64,000 bases of DNA from Trebouxia sp. TZW2008 (GCA_002118135.1 BDIU01000264.1:300396-364395); one strand, 5' to 3'. Counted from the first letter of the stretch, positions 36,101-48,300 are shown. A program made the numbers and translations. Notes: generated by a model not told the origin, from the letters alone.

Positions 36101-39100
36101 AGACTTGTCAGCTTGCAGATCGCTCATGTCATTGTGATGGCTCTGCAGAGCTTGTTGGGCAGCCTGCACTGCCTGTGCAGCCGTCCTGCTGACCTTCTGC
36201 TGGTCCCTCTGCTGCTGCAGCAACTGCTCAAAGCGCAGCTGAAAGCTTGCCAGCGCTTGTCTCTGCATGCACAGACCAAGGGATGACCGAGGGGCATACA
36301 AGACAGCAACAGTGATGGGTGTCAGAAACTGTCGCTTGCCAGCTTTCTGTCAGCCTGCAGGTTGCTCGTGTCGTGCTGATGGCTCTGCAGAGCCTGTTGG
36401 GCAGCCTGCACTGCTTGTGCAGCTGTGTTGCTGACCTTCTGCTGGTCCCTCTGCTGCTGTAGCAACTGCTTGAAAGCTTGCCAGTGCTTGTCTCTGCATG
36501 CACAGTGAAGAAGCTGGAATTGCAGCAACACAGCCTGCAATGCCATGTGCATGGCAGATTATGACAACAAGTATGGAATTGCAAATTTGAAGTCGTGACT
36601 TGTTGGCTGCCAGCATGAGATGTTTAGTCCCTCTGCACGTCCTTGCTGTTCCAAAGGAACTCAAGAATGCATTGGTGTCAGGTGCATACACAGCCTGGTT
36701 TGCATGGGCGTATTTCTGGAGCTTGACAGCAGGGCTCAAGCATAACATGGCAATTGTGGCAGATCTCAGAAACACCTCAATCATGTTGTGCAACTAACAG
36801 TTCTCATCATGTTGGGTCACCTGGTCTTGCCACTCTTGCTCAGTCTGGTTCACTTCTGCAAAAACCTCCTCCAGAGCCCTGGTCACCTGTGAAACCTTCT
36901 CAGGCATGAGATCAAACTTCTCCTGCTGTGCTTGCACCAGCCTTGACAGCTTGAAGAACTGCACATCACAGGCGCACCATCAAACACCCAGCCATGTATG
37001 GGACAATGAATGTATCAACAGGTTGTCTGTTGGTCTGCCGGCAGGACAAGCTTGCTGGGAGTGACTGCACCTCCTCGTATGAGTCGTGGAGATGCCAAAT
37101 GGGTTCAATCTGAGATTCCCAGGCCGTCCCTTGCATGATGCATGATGATGATGATGCTAATGCTGAAGAATAGTGATGTCAACACTTGTGAATGTGTTAA
37201 CTCTCATTTGACTTGAGGTTTGTTGGTGTGGCTGCAATGCAGTCAACAAGCGCTCCTGATGTGAGCTTTTGCGATCAACATGTTTAGGACGCCCAAACTG
37301 GTTGATGATTTTGGGACTGACCTGCTCCCAAGCAATGACCTTGCTGTACATCTCTTGCAACTCCTGCCAATGCTCCACCTGCTGCAGGTTGTCCACCTTC
37401 TCAGTGATCTTAGCCAGAGCCTCCTTTTTCTCCTGCAAGCTCAAAAACCCTGGTCCAGTGCTAGCCATTGTATGCAGTCAATGCTTTACCAAGCCTCATT
37501 TGGTCTTTGAGGATCGCACAGACCATGCAGCCCATATTTCCCACGAGCTATCCGTACATGTTGGAATGCATGGAAGCAATTGTCCATGGTGGTTATTCTA
37601 GCACTGTGTCGGTATCTACATAACATATGCTGATCCTATGGGTGGTGTCAAGCACAGGTTCATGTAGACAGCAGCAGCAGCAGCAGCAGCAGCAGTCTGT
37701 TGAGAGGGCCTCTTGGTGCACAGGCGTGCTGGCTGTGTGTTGAGGTATCGTAGGCAGGATTGCAACAAGCCACACATGCATGGCACGTACCAGGATCTGC
37801 TTTTCCTGGGTTTTCAAGAGGTCACCCATCTCTCCCACGTGGTGTTTTGCCTCATACAAGTTCTCAAGGGTTTCAGCAAAGTGGGTTGCCTCCATGTACA
37901 GCTCATATTTGGCTTTGTCATTGTGTTCACCAGCAAATGAGCGAGCTGTGTCCTGCAAACATCCCAGAATCCCTTGCTCATGTATATCGCAGTCTTGTTA
38001 CTCTACTTGAGGAGGTGTTCACATTGTGGCTGCATTGTCAATGATTTGTAGGCTTGTGCCATTCAAGCAACTTTGCCTTCGACAGCATGTGGCAAAAGGT
38101 ATGCAAATAATAGAATGAGCAGCCTCACCTGTGTCATACAGACCGATGGGTTGCCAGCATTTATGTTGAAGGAGTCGATGATTTCGTCAACATGTGCTTT
38201 GCCTTCTGTAACCTGCACCAGCAGCATGTCTTCATCCATACTTCATGCACAGCAGGACACAGAGTATCTGGTAGGACCCAACCCAGTGCAGCTTGCTGCC
38301 GGCAAAAGCAATTTGACATGAAACTCAACTTTGGTTCAAGCTTGATCGGTTCAAATCCAGCGCAGGAATTGCAGCTTGCTGCTGGCCAAAGCAAGTCGAC
38401 ATGAAAATCAACTTTGACTCAACACCGAACACTGTGCTCATTGCCTGGTAACTGTTTGTGAGCAACTTTGGCGAGATATTTGTACCTAGCACTGATTGAG
38501 CAAGTGTGTATCAGCCCAGCTACAAGCTGAAGCCAGGATGCCCTTCTTGTCTTGCATTGACGTGTCAATGCAGCACATGAGCTTGTAGTGTCTGCACCCT
38601 TCTTGTCATGCATTGACATGTCAATGTAGCACATGTCAAAACAATAACATGCAGCGTCTGCAGCTGTGAGTCAGAACATTGCAAAGAATCCCGGGTTTTT
38701 CTACCTTTCTGCCCATGGCATCCTTGATGATGAATGTTGATGATGACTTCCTAATGGTGCGCTCAATGGTAATAGTGTCGCCATACACAGCAGAATTGAA
38801 AGCCTCAAGTTTCCCAGTGTTCCACAGGGACACTGCTGCAACAGCATGGGAAGTGCCCGTCTTGATAAACTGGTCAGCGCGGGTGGCTCGGCCAGTGTCA
38901 CGGGCCTTCACGCCCAAGCAGCACTGCAGGGCTTGCAGAGCAGCACTCTTGCCACTGCCATTGCTGCCTGAGATGAAGTTGACATGTGGCCTGCATCGAC
39001 CAACAGCAATCAACAATAATGGTGCTGATGAACTGGTCAGGATGAGTGGCTCGGCCAAAGTCACAGGCCTCAACGCCCAAGCAGCACTGCAGGGCTTGCA

Positions 39101-41033
39101 GAGCAGCACTCTTGCCACTGCCGTTGCTGCCTGAGATGAAGTTGACATGAGGCCTGCATGAAGGTTGATGATGAGGTGTGGTGATACAGAGATTAATCTT
39201 GATAATAGGAATGAAGAAACAACAGCGATGACGATAACATCAATGAGCATAGAACAGTGACAGTTCAACAGAGCTGCTAGGTGTTTGTAGGCATAGTCTT
39301 GTCTGGCCAGGTCAGGTTGTTTCAACTCACAGCTGCTGTGGACATGAAGCAGGGCTCACATGGTCGTTCTTACTGTGCATTGCAGCCTGTTATGGTGCTG
39401 AGTCATGCTTTGACCTGACACATGTTGCTTGATGTAGTTCTGCTGACGTGGCTCTGCCACATGCTTTGTCGATGAATGCAACAGAGCAGCAGTTACAGGT
39501 AAAAGATAGACATCATGCCGAAGTGCACTTGCAACTTGCTGAATGCAGTAGCTAAAAGTAGGGCCGGAGAGCATACATAAAGTCGATTTCCAAATGGTCA
39601 TGGCACATGAAATTGATGAGCTTGATCTTCTTGATCTGCCCAGCTGTGCCAATGCCTGGGCCTGGCTCCGTATTCTGAAGGCATGCACTGTGATGTTACA
39701 AGTATCTGCTGCACATTCAAGTTATGCAGATACTGATGCATGACGACTCACGCATGTTCTCAAGCGTTTACCAAATACGACTGAGCATTGAGCACTGTAA
39801 GAGGCAGACCAAACTGCACAGGCCAACACATATGAAGCCCTGCAACAAAGAGGTGCTGCCATTGCTGCGCCAGGGAGGTGACTCTGATCAATTTTTAAGC
39901 AGCACAAAGATTGACTAGCATCATCTCTCAAGTGATCTGCGTACAAGCACGAGAAACCAAGGTTAAGCACAGCATAAAGGGTCGACTAGCTGACCTTGCC
40001 CTTGAACCTTGCCTCTGTCATGACAGCAGACGCTCCCTGATGCTGTCTTGCCTGTACAGTGTGACCAGGTGCAGTGCCAGCATCAGTCCTGCGCCTTTTG
40101 TTGGGTGGAATGGCTTGGCTTGGGCCTGGCTGATCCTCGTCATGGAAGGTATCTGAGCTGTGAGGGCTTTGAGGGTGACTAGACGACCCGTGGCTGATGC
40201 CATTTGTCTGTAAGTGCTTGTGGCTTCCACTAGCAAAGCCATTGGTCTGATGTTGGCTGTGTGACTCAGTGCTATGCCTGCTCGTTTCTGCTGGTCCCTG
40301 TCTGCTGCCTGCGCTGTTTTGTTCCAGGCTGGTAGCATTCTGCTGCTGCATGTCAGACGTTGGTATGCCATTCATAGACACGCGCTGCTTAGGGCTGGTG
40401 ATCCTCAGCGTCTCCAGGAAAGCTGCAGCCTCTTTGCTCCATTCACCCTTGACTTCTGTCTTATCGTCCATCACTGCTCCATTAAACACCTCATCCCACT
40501 CCAGGTCCTCCTGATCATCCGCATACCTGCAAAGAAGCGGTGCCACTTGAGTCAACTAGCCACTCAAGCAGTAGCAGGGCACCAGCAAACAGAAGAAGGC
40601 AAGACTTGCCAGCAGCAGCAGGGCACGTTCACCCTGATGAGATGCATTCATGGACGCATGCTACAGCTATCAGGCATGCTTTCAGCACATTAGCACATGG
40701 AGAACGACATCAACAGCAGATTGTGATGTGGAGGTGACATCTGCACAGACATCTCTGAGTCAGGCATGTCAAGCGCCGCTCTTCTCTGAGCACCAATGCT
40801 ACAGTGCAAGTGAATGCCTTCTGCTTATCGGTCAAGCCAAAGACTCACTTCAAGCCAAAGAACACCTTGTTTGGACCCTCATCTGAAATTCTGTGTACTT
40901 GGCTTACTGTAGCCGCGTACCAGCCCGCGGAAAAGCTGAGCTCGGCGTTCTCCTCCCAGTGCACTTGGATCTTGGAGCCAACAAATACCTGCGCGTCTTC
41001 AATATGAGCCGGACGTTTATACCTCAGCGCCAT
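27132..41033 (-). CDS. SMC6: SMC6, with candidate Tudor-like N-terminal extension
   Basis: ATPase of the nuclear SMC5/6 complex (repair, recombination, replication-fork stability). Fixed exons include 41033-40849, 40526-39995, 39674-39577, 38990-38705, 38212-38129 and 36262-36047, then hinge, coil and C-terminal exons to 28197-27947 and 27330-27132. Head: IKKIKLINFMCHDHLEIDF, Walker A FISGSNGSGKSA (about residue 280) and the GD-DTITIERTIRK strand. Hinge: FSRLPIGPIGSHLTL. C-terminal head: SLSGGERSFTT signature and Walker B MDEFDVFMDAINRR. The first two exons total 717 nt (239 codons). They encode a Tudor-like segment (WYAATVSQVHRISDEGPNKV..GLKYADDQEDLEW), a Ser/His/Gln-rich linker and PPNKRRRTD. 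They join SMC6 in phase through an AAG|GTCAGC donor, but an in-frame stop directly after that donor means they could be a separate gene. Confidence 0.93.
27848..27892 (-). repeat. Second copy of the SMC6 Walker B exon end
   Basis: Immediately downstream of exon 28197-27947 lies a 45-nt in-frame copy of its end, CMDEFDAFTNAINCR against CMDEFDVFMDAINRR. It is bounded by CTTCCAG| and AGG|GTAAGT, so it could be spliced. Inclusion would repeat the Walker B region. Confidence 0.85.
31807..31902 (-). repeat. In-frame copy of a SMC6 coiled-coil exon start
   Basis: Encodes MCGRAIRGKQQAKKAKDEAD, open over ~32 codons; parent 31760-31665 encodes MRERAIRGKQQAEKAKDEAD. The copy lies upstream of the parent and includes its acceptor region. 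Confidence 0.75.
32216..32393 (+). mobile_element. Pogo-like MITE, copy 3 (SMC6 intron)
   Basis: Left end TACAGTAATTACTCGATATAAGGAC; right end CAGTCGTTGTATCAAGAAACGACTGTG. It shares AAAGACAATGCAA and CATTCTGAC with the other copies and lies in a SMC6 intron. Confidence 0.65.
32689..32798 (-). repeat. Tandem repeat, two 59-bp units (SMC6 intron)
   Basis: TTGCAGCAGGCAAACACACAGCG recurs at 59-bp spacing. No matching coding exon was found, so this is purely intronic. Confidence 0.8.
34643..34797 (-). repeat. Tandem repeat, two ~79-bp units near the SMC6 hinge exon
   Basis: Shared landmarks are GCAGAGCA, CTTTCA(G/A)ATG and CGCTGCACTGCA. It lies upstream of the hinge exon (PIGPIGSHL) in the intron. 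Confidence 0.7.
36335..36493 (-). repeat. Ghost copy of SMC6 coiled-coil exon 36262-36047
   Basis: The same acceptor (CATGCAG|AGACAAGC) and most of the exon are repeated 231 bp upstream. A 10-bp deletion shifts the frame after RQALASFQ. The shifted frame still reads QQQRDQQKVSNTAAQAVQAA. The copy lacks the exon's 3' end and donor. Confidence 0.85.
37670..37695. repeat. (CAG)n microsatellite
   Basis: About nine CAG units within a SMC6 intron; not in a supported coding frame. Confidence 0.85.
38290..38417. repeat. Tandem repeat, two ~45-bp units 83 bp apart (SMC6 intron)
   Basis: CAGCTTGCTGC(C/T)GG(C)AAAGCAA and GACATGAAA(C/A)TCAACTTTG occur in both units. The tRNA B-box-like word near 38350 lies between them and is discussed under rejected items. 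Confidence 0.75.
38541..38635. repeat. Tandem repeat with internal palindromes (SMC6 intron)
   Basis: Two 56-bp-spaced units each contain CATTGAC(G/A)TGTCAATG, an inverted repeat that could form a short hairpin. Confidence 0.8.
39014..39165 (-). repeat. Second copy of the SMC6 Walker A exon start
   Basis: Acceptor plus ~40 codons of exon 38990-38705 are repeated 163 bp upstream (copy exon start 39153). The copy keeps HVNFISGSNGSGKSAALQAL, i.e. a complete Walker A, then diverges (VEACDFGRATHPDQ against VKARDTGRATRADQ). The copied acceptor has the same phase. No donor follows, so using it would run into the real acceptor out of frame. Confidence 0.9.
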
Positions 41034-42394
41034 CCGAACCCCGTTGCAATCTGACGCTGTACAACCGGCAGCAGGCACATGAACGAGTCGTCCTGTTGCG
41101 TGGCTGCGCCGCTGCTGCTCAGCTATGCGCGACAAGACAACGTAGGGCTTCAGCTCCGAGAGTGTTGCCGATTGCAGCTGTGCTGTGCTGCGATCAGTGC
41201 TGTGAGTAAAGGAATGACTACTGAGCCAGATTGACCCTCTGCAGAGCATGGACTCAAGAGGTGGAGCTCAATGCTTTTATGATCATGATCATGCTCATGA
41301 TGATGCCCTTTGTGCCACTGAGGACCCAGAGTGATCCTTGTTGTGCAAGACACCATGTTTCAATCGGGTTTGAATGGGAGAGAGTGAGGTTTGTTAGTTG
41401 CAAACACTATGATGCAGACATCGTTTTGCGGCTCAAGCTGCAATCACATGCAGTTGCAGGCAACAGCATGTGCATGCATGCGAGGGTGTGGGCATTGGCT
41501 TGGCATCTGGCCAAAAGTGTTGGGTAAGTCACAGAGTCCAGAGTTTCCTGGTCCGGCCAGTGATCTGTCAAGCGCATGCAGTCTAGTCAATGTTGGTACA
41601 GAGCTGCTGAGCTTGCAGCGGCAGCAGCAGCAGCAGCCACCATGTCATGCAGGATGCTGAGATGCTCAAGACGCTGCTGCGCTGTGCTACATGAAGCATA
41701 AACCATCTTGATTCACAATGCCTGTGTTGCAAGAGTTGGCCCTGTCTACCCAGTAAAAGCTTGTTCGTACTGATCTTGTATACTGCTGCTGGCCAACTTC
41801 AAAGCGTGATGCAGTTTGTGTTGATTGCTCTGCAAAAGTTGCTACACAGGCCTTCGCGGGCATCAAGGCCTTCATATTCAGGCGCTCATTTGAAACAAGG
41901 AGGGAATAGTGTGTCCCCACAAAGATGGGCTGCAGAAGGCTTTGTCCCGACATACTGCGCTCTTGCATGCGTCAGCAAAGCTGATATGATACGCCCAACT
42001 CACAGCAAGCCTCCTCTGTCACCGCTTAACAGGCTATGAGACTGGCTATGCTTGAATGCTGAATTTCTGGGTCACCAACAGAAGCATAGTGCCAAACTGC
42101 ATGATTGCTGAATGATGTGCTGAGCAAGCAAGGAGTGCAAGTCCAAAGCTTTGCGTTGCGACTTTTCACAATCGCTTCTGATCATGAGGCAAGTAGTTGT
42201 CATTGTGTTTGTTTGGGTCTGTGATGTGAGACCAGCAGACTTGCCAGCACTGCCTGACACACAGACTGTACCCATGACACTTTTCTGAGTAGTTAGAAGA
42301 AAAGAAAAGAAGAGTCTATGCCATCAGGCGTCATAACAGGAGCCTCTGCCTGTAGAGCAGCCCGGGTTCACTCTGAGTGGTTAGTTATCTGAGG
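41034..42394. other. Interval between the SMC6 start and the paladin stop
   Basis: Should hold the SMC6 promoter (CpG-rich around 40900-41100) and the paladin 3' UTR. It contains a short (CAG)n near 41620-41640 and ATGATCATG-type palindromes near 41280. No gene is recognised. Confidence 0.4.
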
Positions 42395-45300
42395 TCAGAT
42401 AGCAGGCTCCAAGGACAAAGTTGACAGGAGGTGTTTAAGCTCTCTTCGGTCTGCCATCCAGCGAGCAAATGAAACTTCCCTCACGCTGCTGCTCTCCAAG
42501 TACACTATGAAGGTGATAAGGTAGAAGTATCTCTGTAAGTAATGCAGCCCTAGCCTTCGCGCTGCTGCTGCTTTGCTTTGGCCAGCTGCTTTCTCAAAGG
42601 GACTGCCAAAAGTGGTAACCTCTGCTGTCTCTTTACACCTGCATTTTCAAATCAGGGCTCAGAACGCAACATTTTTTGGTCGCAACAATGCTTTCACTGC
42701 AGGATTACTGCTTCATCACTATCAAATGCGGTCTAATTAGTCGTTGAAGGCTTTGTGATTGCCCCATGTAAATGTTGGTCAGCAAGTCGACTTAGTCGAC
42801 ATATTCCATGAAAGATATGATAAACAAACAAGAGGTGTGCATCATGCTGCAGTGAGCACCTCTGTATGTCCTCTCTTATGCTGCCAATGCTGGGTAGGCG
42901 GTCAATGGCCTTGTCTACCACAAGCTTAGCAGCTGTGCCTTGAGGCAACACTCTGCACAGGTTCATGATGCCTCTGTACTCACCCATGCTAGACGCCGAC
43001 CTGCACACCCAGCACAGCATACATCAGTTGTCTGCTAAATGCCAAACTCATGGCATCACAAAAGCATGCAAACCTCAGATGCCTCTGTACTCACCGACGC
43101 TGGACGGTGACCTGAAGACCCAGCACAGCACACCATTGTTGTCCGCTCAATGCCAGGTTTCTGACATTTCAGGGCATAGCTGAGCTCTGCTTGACATCAA
43201 CTAGTCAAATGATGTTGTCATTCAACAGCAACATGAGCGATAGTAAAGGGTATTTGAATGGCACTTGGCTTACACAAAGTCACTTGCCCACATGTCAAAG
43301 CGTCCATCAGCCAAAAATAAACAAGAATGCAAGAGCTGATACCCTATAGGGAATGGCATCTGCACGATGCGTGTACATTAGCGTAGCATCCATGCAGTTG
43401 AAAACTGTATAATAGGCCTAATACCACTGGATTTGGTAACGAGAACAGTACCTTTCAACACTCAGGCCATCATCGTCTTGACCATTGGAGCTATCCAGGC
43501 TGCTGAAGGAGCTGACATTTCTCTGAGACCCCAGCCCAAACCACCTTCTGGGGGACCCCAGGGGGGATGAGGGTAGGGAGGCGGTGTTAGCAAACGACCC
43601 CCTTGAACCCCAAGTGCTGCCCATTGTAAAGCTGCCATCATTGTCACCTAACAGTCCTGAGGCTGCCCTATGCCTTAGGGTGCTTTGCGTGAGCTGTAGG
43701 AAAGCTATTGCAAAGGCTGACACAAAGCGGCAGCTGCTGCCGGTGGCTGTGCGTGATACTATCAAGTGCACCACCTGCTGGCCTGCATGTGCATGAAAGC
43801 ATAACTTCATGCTCAATGTGCAGCTGGTCTCGTTGTCGCAGCCACAAGCTGGATCAGAGCAGAAATGGTTAGCTCCCTCAGCTGCAGTTTAGGCATATGT
43901 ATACTATCTTACCATCAGCTGCAACCTCCAGAAGGTGGCACATAGCAAGTGCAGCAGTCAGAGCAGCAGCAACAGCAATAGCACCTGATGTTCTTCACTC
44001 TATCGACAGATGGCACGCCAGGTCAATGGAGGACAAGGTGCTTACCTACAGGCTGAGTCATGAGCTGCTGATGGAGAACGTCTAGGTCTGCAGCCTCAGG
44101 GGTGCGCTCTCGGGACAAGGGCACGCGGCGGTAGCTGACCTGGTAGCCATCTGCTGCTAAGCCCTGGTACACCTCCAGTGGTGTGGCCAAGCCGGTGTCA
44201 CCTTCTGCTGCATTGCCTGCATAAGCCACTTTGCTGAACCAATGACAGCCCAGCACTGTTGCAGCTGCCGATGTATGTCACCCTGTTGAAGCAGTCAAAG
44301 CCCTGCACTGTTGCAACTCATAGACCACCATTTGAAATCAACTAGGGCCCTGCACTGCTACAATTCAGGTACACAGCCCCTGGTACACCTCTAGTGGTGT
44401 GGCTAAACTGGTGTCACCCTCCGCTGCATTGCCTGCACCTACCACAAGCAACATCACTCAGTGTAAAGAGAATTGATCATTTTGCCCCAGCAGGCTCTTG
44501 ACTGTACAGTTGTTGACAGTATGACATGACTGAACTTCCTATGTAGTACAGATAGCCCAGACGCTGCTGGAAGCTGCTGTTTCTGATGTCAAGACACATC
44601 ATCAAAAAGTTGTCCAGACATCACTGTGAAACATCAGCTACAACTACACCCTATGCAACTACCATGCCCTGCCAACAGAGCTGCAACCTGTATCAGAAGC
44701 CATTCCAAGATTGCAACAGAAGCAATCCTGCAGTGAAGAAAGTTGTCCCAGTCTCATTTTGGCTAGCTTCTCCACAAATGTCAGGCTATAATGCAACATT
44801 TGAGGCTGATTATGCAGGATATGATCGGCTACAGACAGCTCAGACAAGCATACCAATAGCTTCCCAGTAGGCACTGACAAGGCTATCTGGCTTAGCATCT
44901 TCTTTGGTAGTCACATCTTCATTGTCTCCCTCTGCCTCATCATTGCCTGCCTCGCCACCTGCATAATGTCGAAGCAAAGCCTATACCTCCTGCCTGCTTT
45001 GTGGTGTGTCATGCAAAAACACTTGGCAATACTGGCAATAGTCCAACCCTTGTGAGAGAAGGGCATAACATCAAAAAGACCTCCACAAGGCCTTTTCGCT
45101 TTCCCACACAAGCACAGGGTTTGCTGGCACCTTTCACAAACTTTACAGCAGCGACACTTTGTGTTATAAGCAGGGGTCAGCGACAGAATAGTGTCTGGTG
45201 TCCAGGTAAAAAGGCTCACTTGGCACAGCAGCCTGGGCAAAATCGACTTGGCGAGAGGCGGGGGTGTCCAGGGAGACCTCCTTGTGCAGCATGACGCGCC

Positions 45301-48300
45301 CCGCCCAGGCAATGGCCTCCTGGGTGATGTCATTGCGCAGCCGCCGCTCAAGCTCCTCCAGCTTCATGGCCTGAATGCCTGCAATCACAAATTGCACAAA
45401 TTTTGAAGGTCTCTTAGGCATGAGAGTACCTGTGGCACAACTCACACCTGATGCACACCTGATAGCTGATGCAGATGCTGTACAATTGCCAACAGAACAT
45501 TGATGTTGGAGTTGCTGATGCTGCTGCTTCTGAGTCAAGCTGTAGCCTGTGCTGACATGTTATGCCTCGCACTGGACAGTAAGCTCGTAATTGTGAGCTC
45601 CATGCTTTGCAGCCAAGCCTTATGCACTTAATCAGCCGTAAGCTGCATCAGATTGCTGAGACCAGCGCAAGCAAAGGCTTGTGTGCTTGCAATGCAAACC
45701 TAAGTTACCTTTCAAATTGAAAGCTTGCATAGGCACGAAATGCGCTACCACCACTCACTGCTGTCAGCACCCTCACCTATCCTCAGGCGCAGGCAGGGCG
45801 ATGAAAGTTCTACCTGATTGATATTAAAATCGGTTGCAGAGGTCTGTGCTAGAATGTGCATACGACTGTAATGTGCTGTATATGGGCAATGCATTGTGTG
45901 ATTGTAGCCAGGCAGCAGCGCAACACGGTCAGATTGTATGGCAGACAAAGCTATGGGCAGGTGACAGGGGCGGGGCACCTGCATGGTGGAGGGCAGCTGA
46001 GGGCATTTCCAGCTCGCGCCGCAAGTAGGGGCTGCCGTTCACATATGCTACCAGCTCCTCCCTCAGGTCAGTGACCACCACATGTGACTTGCCCCCAGGC
46101 CGAGCACCTAACTCACTCAGCAACCTGCAGCCGCGTATACATTGACGCTGAATCCAAAGGAGAAAGGCAAAGCCTCTTGGCATTGACTACAGAGATGGCA
46201 AGTGAAGTATTCAGCTGCCCAACAGATTTGAAGTTATTGACTGTGCTTTTGAAAGAAGCAACACTGTATGCGTCCGGCTGCTGGGCAGAACGCACAGCAT
46301 GCTCAACAACCTGCACTGGCTCACAGCCAGTGTGGAACTTGCAGCTGCTGCCATATCCACCTTGCCGCAACGCTGTGCTTGCAGCTTGCTCAGCAGTTTG
46401 CACCCAGAACATGTACAGCTCTGACTGTTGTCAAACTGCAACACCAGTATCATGTTGCTTCTGTTGAGCGCTCAACTCATTTGCGGCCATGTGTGCAGCG
46501 CTTAGCACTCTGTACAATCCAACTTCAGGATTTAAAGTACCTTGCTTGCAGGGTTGGCACCCTGCTGGTGCTGCGACATGCAGTCAGAAGTCCTTGCACC
46601 ATGCCATGAACTTACACATCGTGCGTTTCCTGCTGGAAGCTCAGCTAGAATCTGATTGTTGCAGACATGAGGATCAAAACCATTGCACATCAATCTGAGC
46701 AGCTTAGACTGGGTCACACAGAGCAGCCCAGCTTGTGCAAGACCTCAGCTGCCCAGCTTGACTCAGACTGAAGAGTCCAGCTTGAAGAACAACGTGCTGC
46801 CCAGCAATAAATTTAGCTGCGCTCGCATTGCTCGGCGGCTAGCAGAATAGATGTGAATGCTTCACGTGCCAGAAAGCAGCATATACATTGCTGAGCAGCT
46901 ACCAGCATTTGAGCCACAAAATGATGGCAGATCTGAGCCAAAAAGGCTGTCTTCAGCATGACGAACAGGACCAGTCCTTGTAATAAAGATAACGCTTGCT
47001 TTCATGACACTGGCCTCAATTAACATGGTGAATGTCACTGCAAGCAAAGGCTGATAGGCTTGCAAGGAAGGAGGAATAGTTCGTCTGTGTACTGTGATGT
47101 AGAGTGCAAGCCACCGTACGCCTCACTTGGTGAATGAAGAGGGCTTGTTGCTATATGTAACATAGACTGATCTGGTCTGTGGTGTGCTGTTGGCAAAGCT
47201 GATGCCGGCATTGGTCAGCAATCATGCACAAGCAATGAGTTCCAGACATTTTGAAAATGTATATCTGCTGCTGAACCTGCTGCTACCAGGTGTTATGGCA
47301 ATACATCAGCTCAGGCAGAGCATGGGGGTCAACTCACGCAAGGTTTGAGATGTGACGATGTCATGCTGGGAGTACATGGCCTGCCTGCGCGCTCAGTGCA
47401 TTACACCTATACATTTCAGACCTTGCATGACTCAAGACCTCATGCTCTGCTAAGAGCACATTGGGCATGGGCCCAAAGGTCTGCTCCAGGGCGGCTGTCT
47501 ACCCTGAACCTCACTTATCCAGTACCCCTTTTGGGTAAAGGGGTAGTGAGCAGAATCAGTCAATGAAGTAGCTATGTATTCCTAGGGGGCATGGGGCACA
47601 AGGGTACTACCCCTTGCTGCATGCAGGCATCCTTCAGGTCTCCTGGGCACCCCTGGCTTTAAAACACAAAAAAGGGATTTCAGCCAAGGCAGGTCAGATC
47701 TGCAACAGAACGAAACTGCGCAAGCCTTGGGCCGCACACACCTACCACTTGTGCTAGAGTGTGCTATGAGACATGACATGTTCCAATCACCAGCTCAGGT
47801 TTGGCAACAGGGGCAGAGCTGCACAAGCCTTGTAGCATAGCAGTCCCCGGGCGCACACAACAATGGACACAAGCAGGACTGGTCTCAGCAAAGCAAACAG
47901 GTCAGCTTTGGAACAGAAGCAGACCTGCGCAAGCCTTTTAGGGTAGCAGTTCCCATGGTGTATACAGGCATGCCCTTGGCTTTCCTCAGCTCATTCTCCT
48001 TCTTAATGTGCAGAACATTGTGCTGCTTCATAGTGCTGGACTGGTACAACTTCAGGCAAAAGAAGGTCAAATGTGAAGATAGGGCAGACCTGCGCAAGCC
48101 TTGTAGGGTAGCAGTTCCCATAGTGTAGACAGGCATGCCCTTGGCTTGCCGTAGCTCATTCACTCCATCAATGTGCAATACGTTGTGCTGCTTTTTGGTG
48201 GTGGGATGGTAAGACTTCAGGATGGAGCGGCGGGACAGCGTATTGCCGCGCCGCTTGCCCAGCACCTGCTTCTGCTCATCTGGGCTCAGCTGCAACCACA

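Noticed and set aside
37670..37695. (CAG)n considered as a polyglutamine tract
   Set aside because: It is in a SMC6 intron with no supported reading frame.
38340..38375. GGTTCAAATCC, a perfect tRNA B-box-like word
   Set aside because: No A box, anticodon arm or acceptor stem can be folded around it; it lies between two units of a tandem intronic repeat.
38679..39134. A 151-codon plus-strand open frame
   Set aside because: It is exactly antisense to the SMC6 Walker A exon and its copy; the minus strand explains it fully.
42300..42400. Purine tract and GGGTTCACTC near 42365 considered as a small RNA gene
   Set aside because: No tRNA or snoRNA fold fits, and the segment borders the last coding exon of paladin, which explains its unusual composition.
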